Positions 25,926 to 34,188 are shown, counted from the stretch's first letter. The stretch: 64,000 nucleotides of DNA from S5-327 sp965200975 (GCA_965200975.1 OZ241740.1:186001-250000); one strand, 5' to 3'. Notes: a model not told the origin generated them from the sequence alone. Numbers and translations are program-made.

Positions 25926-27701
25926 CTACCGCGTAGCCTGGCGTCCGTCCATCTGCGCGATGCGGATGTCGATTACCGCCGCCTGACCGGCGCGCACGCG
26001 CTCCATGCCGCGTTGAAGCGCAGGCAGCACGTCCGCCGGATCGTCGACGCGCTCGCCGTAGCCGCGGCACGCTTGCACCAGCACGTCGTAATCAGGCGAC
26101 GGCTCGATCTCCGAGCCAACGAAGGCGTTGTCGTGCGGGCCAACTCCCTCCGGGAAGTAGCGCCGCCACGAATTGATCGTCGCCTGATGGCGGGAGTTGT
26201 TGTAGATAACCGTGAGGAACGGCGCGCTGTACCGCTCCGCGGCCCAGAATGCGGAGGTGGGGCGCGCGAACACGAACGAGCCGTCGCCCTCGAGCGCGAC
26301 CACGTCGCGGTCGGGGCAGGCGAGCTTTGCTCCGAGCGCCGCGCCGAGACCCCATCCCAGGCTCGATCCGCCCGAAGCGAACACGGTGCCGGGCGTCCGT
26401 CTGTCGGTGTAGGCCATCCACGGGAAGCTTCCCGTCATCCCCTCGTTCATCACGATGGCGTCGTCGCTGAGCACCTGCTCCAGGCAGTGCGCAACCCAAA
26501 GCGGATGGATGGGCTGCTGGTCTTTCACCTCCATCGCGCGGGCGCGGAGCCGCTCGCGTTCCGCGGCGGTGTTTCGCGCGTAGCGCTCCATGCGGGCGGC
26601 AATGGCTGCTTTGCGCTCATCGTTGAGCCGCTCGAGCACGGCGTCGAGCAGCGCGGGCGTCGCCCTGCTCGGCGCCGCATGAATGAGAAGGTCCGCCGGA
26701 AACGTCCACAGAGGGATGTTCTCTTTGGTAGGGTCCGCGTCGATCCACGCGATGCGTCCCGGAGGCTCAACCGTCTGATCGTCGGGCACCCAGGGCACAT
26801 CGTGATCGACCACGAGAACCACGTCTGCTTCGGCTACCGTTGGCGCTCCGCAGGTGGAGGCGTTCAGCGGGTGCCGCGTCGGCATATTGAGCCGCGTGCC
26901 GATTGCGCCGGACACCGGCGCGGCGACCGCTTCGGCGAGCGCCGTGAGCGGCCCGACTACGTTCGGGTCGCGTCCTGCCGCTCCGGCGATGATGAGCGGC
27001 CTGTCAGCCTCCACGAGCCATTCGGCCAGGGCGGCGATAGCTTCAGGGTCGGCGGCCGGCGGCGCAGGGCTCGCATGACGCGCGGAGGGAGGAGCGCTCA
27101 AGGAAGTCATCTCTTCGAGCAGCAGCTCGCGAGGGAGCGATACGTACACGGCGCCTGCCGGCGCCGAGGTCGCGACCTGGTGCGCCTTCTGCATCACCCA
27201 GCCGACGCTGTCGAGGTCGCGCAGTTCGTAGTCCCACTTCGTGAAGTTGCGGACGATGCCGCCCTGGTCGCGCTGCTCCTGTATCCAGTGAATGGGCATA
27301 TCCTTGCCGCCGCGGGCGGCCCCGCCGAACGTCGACGGCGCGCGCCCTGCGAACACCAGCACCGCAGCCTTGTCCCGCTGCACGTCGTGGTAGGCGCCTC
27401 CGATCTGCAGCGTTCCTGCGTCGACGTGCACGAGCACGGCCTGCGCCTTGCCCGTGAGCTGGTAGTAGCCCTGCGCGGCAAACATCGCCGTCGTCTCGTC
27501 GATGCACAGAATGACGCGCGGAACGCGGCGCTCCTCCACGGTCATCCGCGAGATCGCTTCCTGGATGGGGAACGTGTCCGTGCCCGAATTCAGAAAGAGA
27601 AACTCGATGCCGTTGCTGTTGAGCATCTCGACGAACGCCTCGGCGCCGTCTTGCACCGGGATTACGCGCATACGTCGGTCGTTGGCGCTGTCTGTTGTCA
27701 T
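25926..27701 (-). CDS. thiamine-pyrophosphate enzyme, acetolactate synthase large subunit-like
   Basis: 591 residues with the three TPP-enzyme domains. The N-terminal Pyr domain holds the catalytic glutamate in CIDETTAMFAAQGYYQ; the middle domain (about 215-350) binds a cofactor in related enzymes; the C-terminal PP domain has the TPP motif EGDGSFVFARPTSAFW...NNSRHQ. It is related to acetolactate synthase, benzoylformate decarboxylase and oxalyl-CoA decarboxylase, and the substrate is not certain. No small regulatory subunit (ilvN) is adjacent, which argues against a biosynthetic ilvB. Confidence 0.8.
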   Translation of the reverse strand: MTTDSANDRRMRVIPVQDGAEAFVEMLNSNGIEFLFLNSGTDTFPIQEAISRMTVEERRVPRVILCIDETTAMFAAQGYYQLTGKAQAVLVHVDAGTLQIGGAYHDVQRDKAAVLVFAGRAPSTFGGAARGGKDMPIHWIQEQRDQGGIVRNFTKWDYELRDLDSVGWVMQKAHQVATSAPAGAVYVSLPRELLLEEMTSLSAPPSARHASPAPPAADPEAIAALAEWLVEADRPLIIAGAAGRDPNVVGPLTALAEAVAAPVSGAIGTRLNMPTRHPLNASTCGAPTVAEADVVLVVDHDVPWVPDDQTVEPPGRIAWIDADPTKENIPLWTFPADLLIHAAPSRATPALLDAVLERLNDERKAAIAARMERYARNTAAERERLRARAMEVKDQQPIHPLWVAHCLEQVLSDDAIVMNEGMTGSFPWMAYTDRRTPGTVFASGGSSLGWGLGAALGAKLACPDRDVVALEGDGSFVFARPTSAFWAAERYSAPFLTVIYNNSRHQATINSWRRYFPEGVGPHDNAFVGSEIEPSPDYDVLVQACRGYGERVDDPADVLPALQRGMERVRAGQAAVIDIRIAQMDGRQATR

Positions 27702-27755
27702 CGCCCGCTCCTCCGCGCCCTCCCGTACGGAGCAAAGGGGCGCGCCGGAAAGGTA

Positions 27756-28295
27756 TCAAACGGCGATGAGCTCGTCGATGAGCTCGCTCAGCCTCTCCTC
27801 GGTGAGGAAGCCGCTCCACGTCCGAACGATTTCGCCGGAAGGCGTGATGAAGAGCGTCGTCGGCATGCTGAGAACCTCGTAGTCGCGCACGACGGACGCA
27901 CTGAACGTAGAGCCGGCGGGGTAGCTCACGCCGAGCTCTGTGAGCAGCTCCCGTCCCTCTTCACGCGTTCCGAGCGACTGTTGCGGCCCTATGTCGACGC
28001 CGAGCATCGTTATCTGCTCGCTCCGCTCCTCATACACCCGCTGGAAGTCGGGCATCTCCGTGCGGCAGGGCGGGCAGAGCGCGGCCCAGAAGTTGAGCAC
28101 CACAGGCTTCCCTTGCGCAACTACATCCGACAGGAGCACCGTGTCGCCCCCTAGCGCATCGGCGCCCTGGTAAACGCTGATCTCGAGGTCGGGGTAGTCG
28201 CCGACGCCGGAGGGGGAGCTGCCGCCGCCTCCGCACGCCGAAAGCCCTGCCGCCGCCATCACCGCCGCAATCGCCAACAGCAACCGTTTGCGCAT
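27756..28295 (-). CDS. TlpA/ResA-like thiol-disulfide oxidoreductase lipoprotein
   Basis: 179 residues. Signal peptide MRKRLLLAIAAVMAAAGLSAC with lipobox cysteine C21, then a thioredoxin domain with the active site C74-P-P-C77 (FWAALCPPCRTEM) and the cis-proline loop (SMPTTLFI). It should reduce disulfides outside the membrane, for example in cytochrome c maturation. ATG 28295 is chosen because it gives a normal signal peptide. It is divergent from the HemQ-like gene, a link to heme metabolism. Confidence 0.88.
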   Translation of the reverse strand: MRKRLLLAIAAVMAAAGLSACGGGGSSPSGVGDYPDLEISVYQGADALGGDTVLLSDVVAQGKPVVLNFWAALCPPCRTEMPDFQRVYEERSEQITMLGVDIGPQQSLGTREEGRELLTELGVSYPAGSTFSASVVRDYEVLSMPTTLFITPSGEIVRTWSGFLTEERLSELIDELIAV

Positions 28296-28376
28296 CTCGC
28301 TGTACGCCTGCCTCTCCGAGTCGTAGCCATAAGCATAGAGGATTCGGGCCGCCCTGGGGGACGTTCCGTTATCGGG

Positions 28377-28382
28377 TAGAAT
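28377..28382 (+). promoter_or_regulatory. TAGAAT -10 box of the HemQ-like gene
   Basis: TAGAAT at 28377-28382 lies 25 bases before the ATG at 28408, with AGGAAGGAG as ribosome binding site at 28391-28399. Confidence 0.4.
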
Positions 28383-28407
28383 TGCGCTCTCAGGAAGGAG
28401 CACGCCG

Positions 28408-29103
28408 ATGGACTCGCCCGTTTCTCCCCAGTACGTGCGCTACGCATTCTACAAAGTCGACCCCGAGTGGCGCCGTCTTCCCGTTGAAACCCGCGCTGCG
28501 GACAAGCGCGAACTGGCCGCCGTCCTCGATAATCCTCCGCCCGACCTGATTGTCCGCACCTACTCGCTCATGGGCATGCGCCCCGACGCCGAAATGCTGG
28601 TGTGGACGGTGAGCCCCGACCTCGAGGGGCTCCAGTCGTTTGCCACCAGCGTCGCATCCTCGAACCTCGGCGCGCGCCTCTCCGTCGCGCACTCGTACCT
28701 GGCGATGACCCGCCGCTCGATGTACATCGACGAGCACGCCCACGAAGGCGCGGAGAGCCGCACGAGAATTCGGCCAATGGACAGGAAATACCTGTTCGTC
28801 TACCCGTTCGTAAAGACTCACGAGTGGCATCAGCTATCCGCCGAGGAGCGGCAGCGAATGATGAACGAGCACTTCGTCGTGGGCCATCGCTACCCGGAGG
28901 TGAAGATACACACCACCTACTCGTTCGGGTTGGACGACCAGGAGTTCGTGCTCGGGTTCGAAACCAACTACCCGCCGCGCTTCCTCGACCTGGTGATGGA
29001 GCTGCGCTCCGCGGAGCAGCGTCCCTACACAGAACGCGACACGCCGATCTTCACCTGCTTGCTCGGCCCGGCGCAGGAAGTCCTCGACGCTCTCGGAGGG
29101 TAA
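28408..29103 (+). CDS. chlorite dismutase-family heme protein (HemQ-like)
   Basis: 231 residues. The family signature is the block GHRYPEVKIHTTYSFGLDDQ, in which H168 is the expected proximal heme ligand, followed by EFVLGFET. The Arg that defines true chlorite dismutase activity is not evident, so the coproheme decarboxylase (HemQ) role of monoderm heme synthesis is more likely. It follows its own promoter and is followed by a hairpin region. Confidence 0.82.
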   Translation: MDSPVSPQYVRYAFYKVDPEWRRLPVETRAADKRELAAVLDNPPPDLIVRTYSLMGMRPDAEMLVWTVSPDLEGLQSFATSVASSNLGARLSVAHSYLAMTRRSMYIDEHAHEGAESRTRIRPMDRKYLFVYPFVKTHEWHQLSAEERQRMMNEHFVVGHRYPEVKIHTTYSFGLDDQEFVLGFETNYPPRFLDLVMELRSAEQRPYTERDTPIFTCLLGPAQEVLDALGG

Positions 29104-29121
29104 GTTGGGCTGACGGGCCGC

Positions 29122-29148
29122 CCTGTCGTCGGCCATGCACACGACAGG
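29122..29148. terminator. hairpin between convergent HemQ-like and ferredoxin genes
   Basis: CCTGTCGT and ACGACAGG form an 8-bp stem with an 11-base loop; further GC-rich pairing (AGGCGG with CCGCCT) extends to 29174. It lies between convergent genes, so a bidirectional terminator is plausible. No T-tract is seen. Confidence 0.35.
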
Positions 29149-29193
29149 CGGAGCCCGCACTGGGCCCCGCCTGTGCATTGATTCCGCTCGAAG

Positions 29194-29430
29194 TTACGGC
29201 GCGCTCTGGTCTTTGTTGATCTCGATGAAACGCGCCTGATCTGCGGGGAGAGAGTCTTCCGCGAAAATGGCCGCCACGGGGCACACAGGCTCGCAGGCGG
29301 CGCAATCGATACACTCATCGGGATTGATGTAGTACATCCGCTCGCCCTCGTAGATGCAGTCCACGGGGCAAACGTCAACGCAGGAGGCGTCCTTCACGTC
29401 GACACAGGGTTCGGAGATTATGTATGCCAT
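29194..29430 (-). CDS. 7Fe ferredoxin ([3Fe-4S][4Fe-4S])
   Basis: 78 residues. Cysteines are C9, C17, C21, C25 and C40, C43, C46, C50. The C-x7-C-x3-C spacing in the first half marks a [3Fe-4S] cluster completed by C50, and the C40-x2-C43-x2-C46 set with C21 holds the [4Fe-4S] cluster, as in Azotobacter FdI-type proteins. A small electron carrier with no obvious partner in the adjacent genes. Confidence 0.93.
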   Translation of the reverse strand: MAYIISEPCVDVKDASCVDVCPVDCIYEGERMYYINPDECIDCAACEPVCPVAAIFAEDSLPADQARFIEINKDQSAP

Positions 29431-29500
29431 CTTGGGAGCCAACCCTCCAAAGTAGTGTATCGGTTCTCGCCGCCGCACGCTCAGCGCGCAGCGCTAGTGT

Positions 29501-29589
29501 AGCAGACCCTCGCGCGCGCTGGGAACACCGGCGGCGGCCACTACCCCGGGCGCGCGTCGAGAGCAGACCCTCGCGCGCGCTGGGAACAC
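29501..29589. repeat. 28-bp direct repeat upstream of the ferredoxin gene
   Basis: AGCAGACCCTCGCGCGCGCT plus GGGAACAC occurs identically at 29501-29528 and 29562-29589, 61 bases apart. It lies in the 320-base gap 29431-29750 that also holds a dispersed hairpin (29646-29702) and no gene. No transposase is near. It could be an operator pair or a deletion/duplication scar. Confidence 0.7.
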
Positions 29590-29645
29590 GCTCGCCTAAC
29601 CGGCAACTCGGATGTCATGCTCTCTGTTTCTGGATCTGCTGATCT

Positions 29646-29702
29646 CTCCACTAGGGGGTCTGGGGGAGCGGACGCTCTCCCAGCAGCGCGCCAGCGCTGA
29701 CG
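29646..29702 (+). repeat. dispersed hairpin element, copy 4
   Basis: The core is at 29660-29683 with tail to 29702; the 43 bases 29660-29702 equal those at 18488-18530. It lies 3' of the Lrp/AsnC-type gene (minus strand). Confidence 0.82.
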
Positions 29703-29750
29703 TGCTGCTCTCCCGCCCACCGCTGCTGCGCCCCGACTCTGAACAGTCGC

Positions 29751-30224
29751 CTAACCGGCGCCGTTGCCCTGAATTGACGGTAGAGGGCCGCCGTTATTCT
29801 TCTTGATCGAGAGGTTTACGAACGTCTCGCTCCGCTTCACTCCCGCTATCTCTCCGATGCGGTTGCGGAGAAAGTCGGACAGTTCGAGGGGCGACCCCAG
29901 GGCTACCCGGCAGAAAACGTCGTACGCGCCGGTTGTCACCGCCGCATACTGCACTTCGTCCATCTTCGCCAGTTCAATGGCCACCGAATCGACGAACGCC
30001 GGCTCTACCTTTAGCCCAATGAGAGCGGACGTTTCACGGCCAAGCTTCGAATAGTCCGGAATGGCGATAACGCGGATGACCTCTTCCTTGACGAGGTTTC
30101 GGAACCGCCGGCGCACGGTGCCCTCGCTCACGCCAATCTTTCGCGCAAGCTCAATATTCGAAGCCCGCCCATCGTCTTGTAGCAGGTGAATGAGTTGGCT
30201 ATCGAACTCGTCCAGCTCAAGCAT
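29751..30224 (-). CDS. Lrp/AsnC-family transcriptional regulator
   Basis: 157 residues from ATG 30224. N-terminal winged helix-turn-helix (LDEFDSQLIHLLQDDGRASNIELARKIGVSEGTVRRR) and C-terminal RAM ligand-binding domain (IGLKVEPAF to SETFVNLSIKK). It probably senses an amino acid. An earlier TTG at 30257 overlaps the -10 box and precedes the AGGAG sequence, so the ATG is preferred. It is divergent from the IscA-like gene with a palindrome between them, which suggests autoregulation or control of that neighbour. Confidence 0.9.
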   Translation of the reverse strand: MLELDEFDSQLIHLLQDDGRASNIELARKIGVSEGTVRRRFRNLVKEEVIRVIAIPDYSKLGRETSALIGLKVEPAFVDSVAIELAKMDEVQYAAVTTGAYDVFCRVALGSPLELSDFLRNRIGEIAGVKRSETFVNLSIKKNNGGPLPSIQGNGAG

Positions 30225-30256
30225 GTCGCACGTAGGCTCCTGTGAAATTTGGAACA

Positions 30257-30262
30257 ATTCTA
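30257..30262 (-). promoter_or_regulatory. TAGAAT -10 box of the Lrp/AsnC gene
   Basis: On the minus strand the bases 30262-30257 read TAGAAT, 33 bases before the ATG at 30224, with AGGAG in between. This supports the shorter start of the regulator. Confidence 0.4.
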
Positions 30263-30285
30263 CCCGCCGCGCAGAAGAGCATCAA

Positions 30286-30299
30286 GGTTTTGCAAAACC
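30286..30299. promoter_or_regulatory. 14-bp palindrome, candidate Lrp/AsnC operator
   Basis: GGTTTTGCAAAACC is a perfect palindrome in the divergent region between the regulator and the IscA-like gene. It is AT-rich in an otherwise GC-rich region, as is common for Lrp-type operators. Binding is inferred only from position and symmetry. Confidence 0.4.
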
Positions 30300-30344
30300 G
30301 CGGCTTGCCCGCGCCAACTCCGAACAGTCGCGCAACCTCGCGCC

Positions 30345-30373
30345 TTGACGCTCCCGCTGCCCGCTGCTAGCCT
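30345..30373 (+). promoter_or_regulatory. promoter of the IscA-like gene
   Basis: TTGACG (30345-30350), 17 bases, TAGCCT (30368-30373), followed by GGAGGAG at 30397-30403 and ATG at 30414. The best-matching housekeeping promoter in this region. Confidence 0.55.
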
Positions 30374-30413
30374 GCTCTCTGCTGCGCGCCCGCAGCGGAG
30401 GAGCAGTGACACT

Positions 30414-30752
30414 ATGATTACCGTAACCGACATCGCAGCCGAGAAGCTCGCCGAGATTCTCGCCGAAGAGGGGCAGCCCGCGGCTGCTCTCCGCGTCATT
30501 GTCGTGCCCAACGCCCACGGCGCCCAGTACATGCTCTCCCTCGAGGACGGCGTCGACGACGACGACGAGGTGCTCCACGAGTCCAGCGTCCGCGTCATCG
30601 CCGACACCGAGAGCGCGTCGCTCCTCTACGGCGCCTCGATCGACTACTCCGAGGGTTTGATGCGCAGCGGGTTCGTCATCGAGAACCCCAACATCGCCTC
30701 CGCCGGCGGCGGCTGCGCTTGCGGCAACGGCGGCTGCGGCTGCGGCCACTAG
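30414..30752 (+). CDS. HesB/IscA/ErpA-family protein lacking the first conserved cysteine
   Basis: 112 residues. The fold and the end (GFVIENPNIASAGGG then CACGNGGCGCGH; C101, C103, C108, C110) match A-type iron-sulfur carriers. The usual first cysteine (in GGCSGxxY) is missing: the equivalent segment reads VVPNAHGAQYML, with no cysteine. The C-terminal cluster has four cysteines instead of two. It may bind iron or a cluster differently from ErpA. It precedes a frameshifted GNAT gene by a few bases. Confidence 0.8.
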   Translation: MITVTDIAAEKLAEILAEEGQPAAALRVIVVPNAHGAQYMLSLEDGVDDDDEVLHESSVRVIADTESASLLYGASIDYSEGLMRSGFVIENPNIASAGGGCACGNGGCGCGH

Positions 30753-30754
30753 GG

Positions 30755-31221
30755 CGCTCCATCTACAACATCCGCCGCGCTACTCCTGACGAGCTGTCGC
30801 TCATCGTCGAGTTCCAGCTGCAGATGGCCCTCGAAAGCGAAGGAAGGCCTCGCGCTCGATCCTGCGTCGCTTGCCGACGGCGTTCGCGCTGTGCTCGACG
30901 GCAAGGCGCTCGCCGAGTACTGGATCGCCGAATCAGAAGACGGCCCCGTCGGCATGCTGATGACCGTCCCCGAATGGAGCGACTGGCGGAACGGAACAGT
31001 GCTCTGGGTGCACTCGGTGTACGTCCGGCCGGAAGCCCGCCGGCAAGGCGCTTTCTCTGCGCTGCTACGATCACTTCCGGCGGCAGGTCGAGCAGTCGCC
31101 GGAGCTTGTCGGCCTGCGGTTGTACGTGGACCGCGCCAACACCCGCGCGCAGCGCGTCTATGAGTCCCTCGGTATGACGAGGGAGCACTACTACCTCTAC
31201 GAGTGGATGAAGGACGGCTAA
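30755..31221 (+). pseudogene. GNAT acetyltransferase disrupted by two frameshifts
   Basis: A GNAT-like protein is readable only in three successive frames: NIRRATPDELSLIVEFQ up to about 30840; then LALDPASLADGVRAVLDGKA to VHSVYVRPEARRQGAFSALL up to about 31065; then FRRQVEQSPELVGLRLYVDR to YLYEWMKDG and TAA at 31219-31221. The acetyl-CoA loop RPEARRQG is intact in the middle piece. Either the gene is recently dead or two indel errors exist in the assembly. No good start codon is visible after the stop of the IscA-like gene. Confidence 0.75.
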
Positions 31222-31248
31222 CCGGCAGATACAAGCGCCGGCGCGGGT

Positions 31249-31277
31249 TTGAGACCGGGCCTTCTCGCCCCTATCAT
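31249..31277 (+). promoter_or_regulatory. promoter of ppcA
   Basis: TTGAGA (31249-31254), 17 bases, TATCAT (31272-31277). The predicted start point is about 25 bases before the TTG start codon at 31308. Confidence 0.5.
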
Positions 31278-31307
31278 GGGGGCAACCTCTGCGGCAGGAG
31301 GGCGGCC

Positions 31308-32777
31308 TTGCCTCTCATACCCAAGGTGATGAGCACGCAGCATCCGGACAATGCGGCGGCGCCCGCCTACGCCATCGACGGCGTCATCAAGGGCGACGGC
31401 GAAATTGCCGAGGCTGTCGATGTCTTCGGCCTCGGCTGCGACGAGCAGATGTGGGACTCGGAGGGCAAAGACACCGACACCCATGTCGTCCAGAAACTTC
31501 TGACCAACTACCCCGGCTTCTTCCGCGAGGAGCGCAAGCTCGGGCGCGACGTCGTCATCACGCTCCGCGTTCCCAATCCCGCCATCGAGATGGAAATGCG
31601 GAAGCTGATGGTCGAAGCCCTGCAGGGGATCACCACTGCCTTCGACGTTGCGCGCGAGTTCTACGGCGGCGACCTCGAACCTCCCATTCAGGAGATCATC
31701 CTCCCCTTCACCACCTCGTCCGGCGAACTCTCTCGCATCGCGGCCTACTATGAGCGGTTTATCGTCGGTCAGGAAGACCGCGCCCTACTGGGAGACAGCA
31801 CCGTCCGCGACTGGATAGGCGAGTTCCTGCCTAAACGCGTCAGGGTGATCCCGCTTGTCGAGGCGCGCGACCAGATGCTGACGGTCGACGAAATCGTGCG
31901 CGGGTATCTGCAGGAGCGCGAGGAGCCGTTTCAGCGCGTCTTCCTTGCGCGCAGCGACCCCGCGCTGAACTACGGCATGACCGGCGCCGAAATACTGCTC
32001 AAGATCAGCCTCCGGCGCATCGACCTGCTTAGCGCCGACCTCGGCATCCCGCTCTACCCCATCATCGGCGCCGGCTCCGTTCCGTTCCGCGGGCACCTCA
32101 AGCCGGTCAATATCCCCCGCGCCTTCCTCGAATACCCCAGCGTCCAGACGCTCACTGTGCAGTCAGCCTTCAAGTTCGACTACACGAGGGAGCAGGTCGG
32201 GTCGGCGATCGCCGAGATACACGCCCACGAGCAGGCGCCTGCGCCTCCCATCGACGAGCCGCGCGCGATCGCTATCCTCGACAAGGCCGCCGCCGAATAC
32301 CAGCGGCAGGTGCGTGAACTCGCCCCCAGAATTGCGGCAGTCTCCGCGCTCTCTCCCCGCCGCCGCGAGCGCAAGCTGCACGTCGGGCTGTTCGGCTACG
32401 GGCGCTCGCTCTCCGGCTCCGACGACGTGACGCTCCCGCGCGCCATCGCCTTCACTGCGGCGCTCTACTCGATCGGCGTGCCGCCGGAGCTTCTCGGCCT
32501 CGCCGCCCTCGACCAGAGCGATTTCGCCTATCTCCGTGAAATCTACCCCAGCATGGAGGAAGACCTCGCGGCAGCCTTGCGCTACGCCAACGAGACGCGC
32601 GTGAACCAGCTCCTCGGCGATGACTACCGCCGGTTGCTGGTGCGGTTCACGCGCGAGATCGACCGTGTCCACGAGGGGCTCACGACCGCTGTATGGGCCA
32701 GTCTCCGGCAGGGCGCCGACGGCAGGACGACGCATTACATCGAGGAGGCCGGGCGGGAACGCCACTTCCTCGGCTAG
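31308..32777 (+). CDS. ppcA: archaeal-type phosphoenolpyruvate carboxylase
   Basis: 489 residues from TTG 31308, which has AGGAGGG at 31297-31303; ATG 31329 is the alternative start. The opening MPLIPKVMSTQHPDN is the hallmark of the archaeal-type enzyme (PpcA, about 490 residues), roughly half the size of bacterial PEPC. Later motifs LRVPNPAIEMEMRK, FLARSDPALNYGM and KLHVGLFGYGRS fit the family. It fixes bicarbonate on PEP to make oxaloacetate. The type is rare in bacteria and suggests ancient transfer. Own promoter, strong terminator downstream. Confidence 0.93.
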   Translation: MPLIPKVMSTQHPDNAAAPAYAIDGVIKGDGEIAEAVDVFGLGCDEQMWDSEGKDTDTHVVQKLLTNYPGFFREERKLGRDVVITLRVPNPAIEMEMRKLMVEALQGITTAFDVAREFYGGDLEPPIQEIILPFTTSSGELSRIAAYYERFIVGQEDRALLGDSTVRDWIGEFLPKRVRVIPLVEARDQMLTVDEIVRGYLQEREEPFQRVFLARSDPALNYGMTGAEILLKISLRRIDLLSADLGIPLYPIIGAGSVPFRGHLKPVNIPRAFLEYPSVQTLTVQSAFKFDYTREQVGSAIAEIHAHEQAPAPPIDEPRAIAILDKAAAEYQRQVRELAPRIAAVSALSPRRRERKLHVGLFGYGRSLSGSDDVTLPRAIAFTAALYSIGVPPELLGLAALDQSDFAYLREIYPSMEEDLAAALRYANETRVNQLLGDDYRRLLVRFTREIDRVHEGLTTAVWASLRQGADGRTTHYIEEAGRERHFLG

Positions 32778-32794
32778 GCTCGGCGAAAAAGAAA

Positions 32795-32830
32795 CGTTCC
32801 CTGCGCCCCCAGCGAGGCGCAGGGAACGTG
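32795..32830. terminator. bidirectional terminator between ppcA and the cupin gene
   Basis: ACGTTCCCTGCGCC (32795-32808), 8-base loop, GGCGCAGGGAACGT (32817-32830): a perfect 14-bp stem. The A-rich GAAAAAGAAA just before it is a U-tract for transcripts of the minus-strand cupin gene. Best intrinsic terminator of the window. Confidence 0.8.
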
Positions 32831-32856
32831 TTCCTGAAGCGAACGCGCGGCGCGGG

Positions 32857-34032
32857 CTACAGCCCCCGCCCTGCATCGGCGTCGAGGACGGCGCCTTGCT
32901 CTTCATCGGGGTCGTACTCCCAACGGAAGTGGGGGTCGGAGTAGACCTCTTCGGGCATCAGGCTCTCGAGCCCGCGCTTCCCGAGCTCCTCCGCGAACAT
33001 CTTGCGGATCCACGGCTCCTCGTCGGGGTACTCCACCTGGTCGAGCAGGCCGCGGCTGCGTCCGCTCTCGGCCAGGCCGCGCACCTGCTTGAGGGGGGAG
33101 AGGGCCAGATAGCGCGCAGGCTCGACGCTCACGTTGAAGTGCTGGTGGAACCACCGGTTCGGCGGCACGAACATACTCGCCTCGTGCCACGGAACGACCA
33201 CCTTCTCTTCTCCCTCCGGCCACATAATCGAGAAACCCTCGCCTGCAGGGATGATGATGACGACCCCGGGGCCGTGCCGGTGCGCCTTCTTGTATGTGCC
33301 TGGCGGAAAGACCGACATATGCCCGCCCATCTCCGAGTTGGGGAACCCGATATCGACGACGTGGCCGCCGCCGCCGCGCTGGCGGTGCGGCACCAGCCCG
33401 TTCCACGCCGCCAGGTCGGTGAAGAAGTTCCCGTACCAGCTCGCGCCGCGGCCTCCCGGCGCCCGCTTCGCCACGGAGTACAGCTCTTCCTCGCTCGTCT
33501 CAAGCAGGCTCACGTCTTCAAACGTGTTGTTGAAAAAGTACGCCGGGTCGGGGACGAGCGACATGCCGATGGGAAGGAATGTGTTGGCGACGAGCCTTGC
33601 AGGGCGGTCGCCCCGGGCGTTGGCGAACTGCCGCACAGCCCCGCGCGGCACTACAAACAGGCTGCGCGGCCCGAACTCGAACGTCTTCCGGGCTGCGCCC
33701 TCTGCCCAAACTGTAGCAAGGCCCTGACCGTCGGCGACGTAGAACACCTCGTCGAGGGCGAAGCGCACCGGCTTGGTCTCGCCGCCGGGCGCAATCTCCA
33801 CGATTCGCGCGTCGGCGACGCCCTCCATCCCTGCGAGCTGAATAAACGCGCCGCTGCATCCCATGTCCGGCCAGGGAGCGACCTCGAGATTCCGAACGTC
33901 CTCCACGTAGTAGCCCCGGTGCACCGGCAGGCCGAGCGACTCGACCCACTGGTCGTAGGGCAGCAGGGGAGCCCGCGCGTCCGTGTCGATCGCTACTTTC
34001 TCTATCCTCACGACCTCTGCTTGTTCCGTCAT
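32857..34032 (-). CDS. double-cupin protein, gentisate-dioxygenase-like
   Basis: 391 residues with two cupin modules. The N-terminal one (about 75-160) has a degenerate metal site (FALDEVFYVADGQG). The C-terminal one (about 225-320) keeps the set G-x5-H-x-H (TYKKAHRHGPGVVIIIPAGEG) and HQHFNV, compatible with a mononuclear iron site. ATG 34032 is preferred because GGAGG lies 5 bases before it. Such proteins include gentisate and salicylate dioxygenases, but the substrate is unknown. The amidohydrolase gene starts divergently at 34221. Confidence 0.72.
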   Translation of the reverse strand: MTEQAEVVRIEKVAIDTDARAPLLPYDQWVESLGLPVHRGYYVEDVRNLEVAPWPDMGCSGAFIQLAGMEGVADARIVEIAPGGETKPVRFALDEVFYVADGQGLATVWAEGAARKTFEFGPRSLFVVPRGAVRQFANARGDRPARLVANTFLPIGMSLVPDPAYFFNNTFEDVSLLETSEEELYSVAKRAPGGRGASWYGNFFTDLAAWNGLVPHRQRGGGGHVVDIGFPNSEMGGHMSVFPPGTYKKAHRHGPGVVIIIPAGEGFSIMWPEGEEKVVVPWHEASMFVPPNRWFHQHFNVSVEPARYLALSPLKQVRGLAESGRSRGLLDQVEYPDEEPWIRKMFAEELGKRGLESLMPEEVYSDPHFRWEYDPDEEQGAVLDADAGRGL

Positions 34033-34182
34033 GTGCGCCTCCATGCTGCTAAGCGAATAGGGGGACTGTCGCCCCCGCGCGCCAATTCGTCAAGTCTCAG
34101 AGTCTCGGAGAGCGTCCGCTCGCCAAGACTCCCTTGTCAAGCCTGAGCCGGCAGCGCGTAATCGGCGCCGGCTACGCGGGTG

Positions 34183-34188
34183 TATTAT
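34183..34188 (+). promoter_or_regulatory. TATTAT -10 box of amidohydrolase 1
   Basis: TATTAT at 34183-34188, 32 bases before the ATG at 34221, followed by GGAGGAG at 34211-34217. No clear -35 box was identified. Confidence 0.4.

Noticed and set aside
25887..28154. 755-residue plus-strand ORF
   Set aside because: It lies antisense to argH, the TPP enzyme and TlpA, which have full family motifs; it is a shadow frame.
29501..29589. Insertion-sequence termini
   Set aside because: The 28-bp repeats are direct and no transposase or target duplication is visible.
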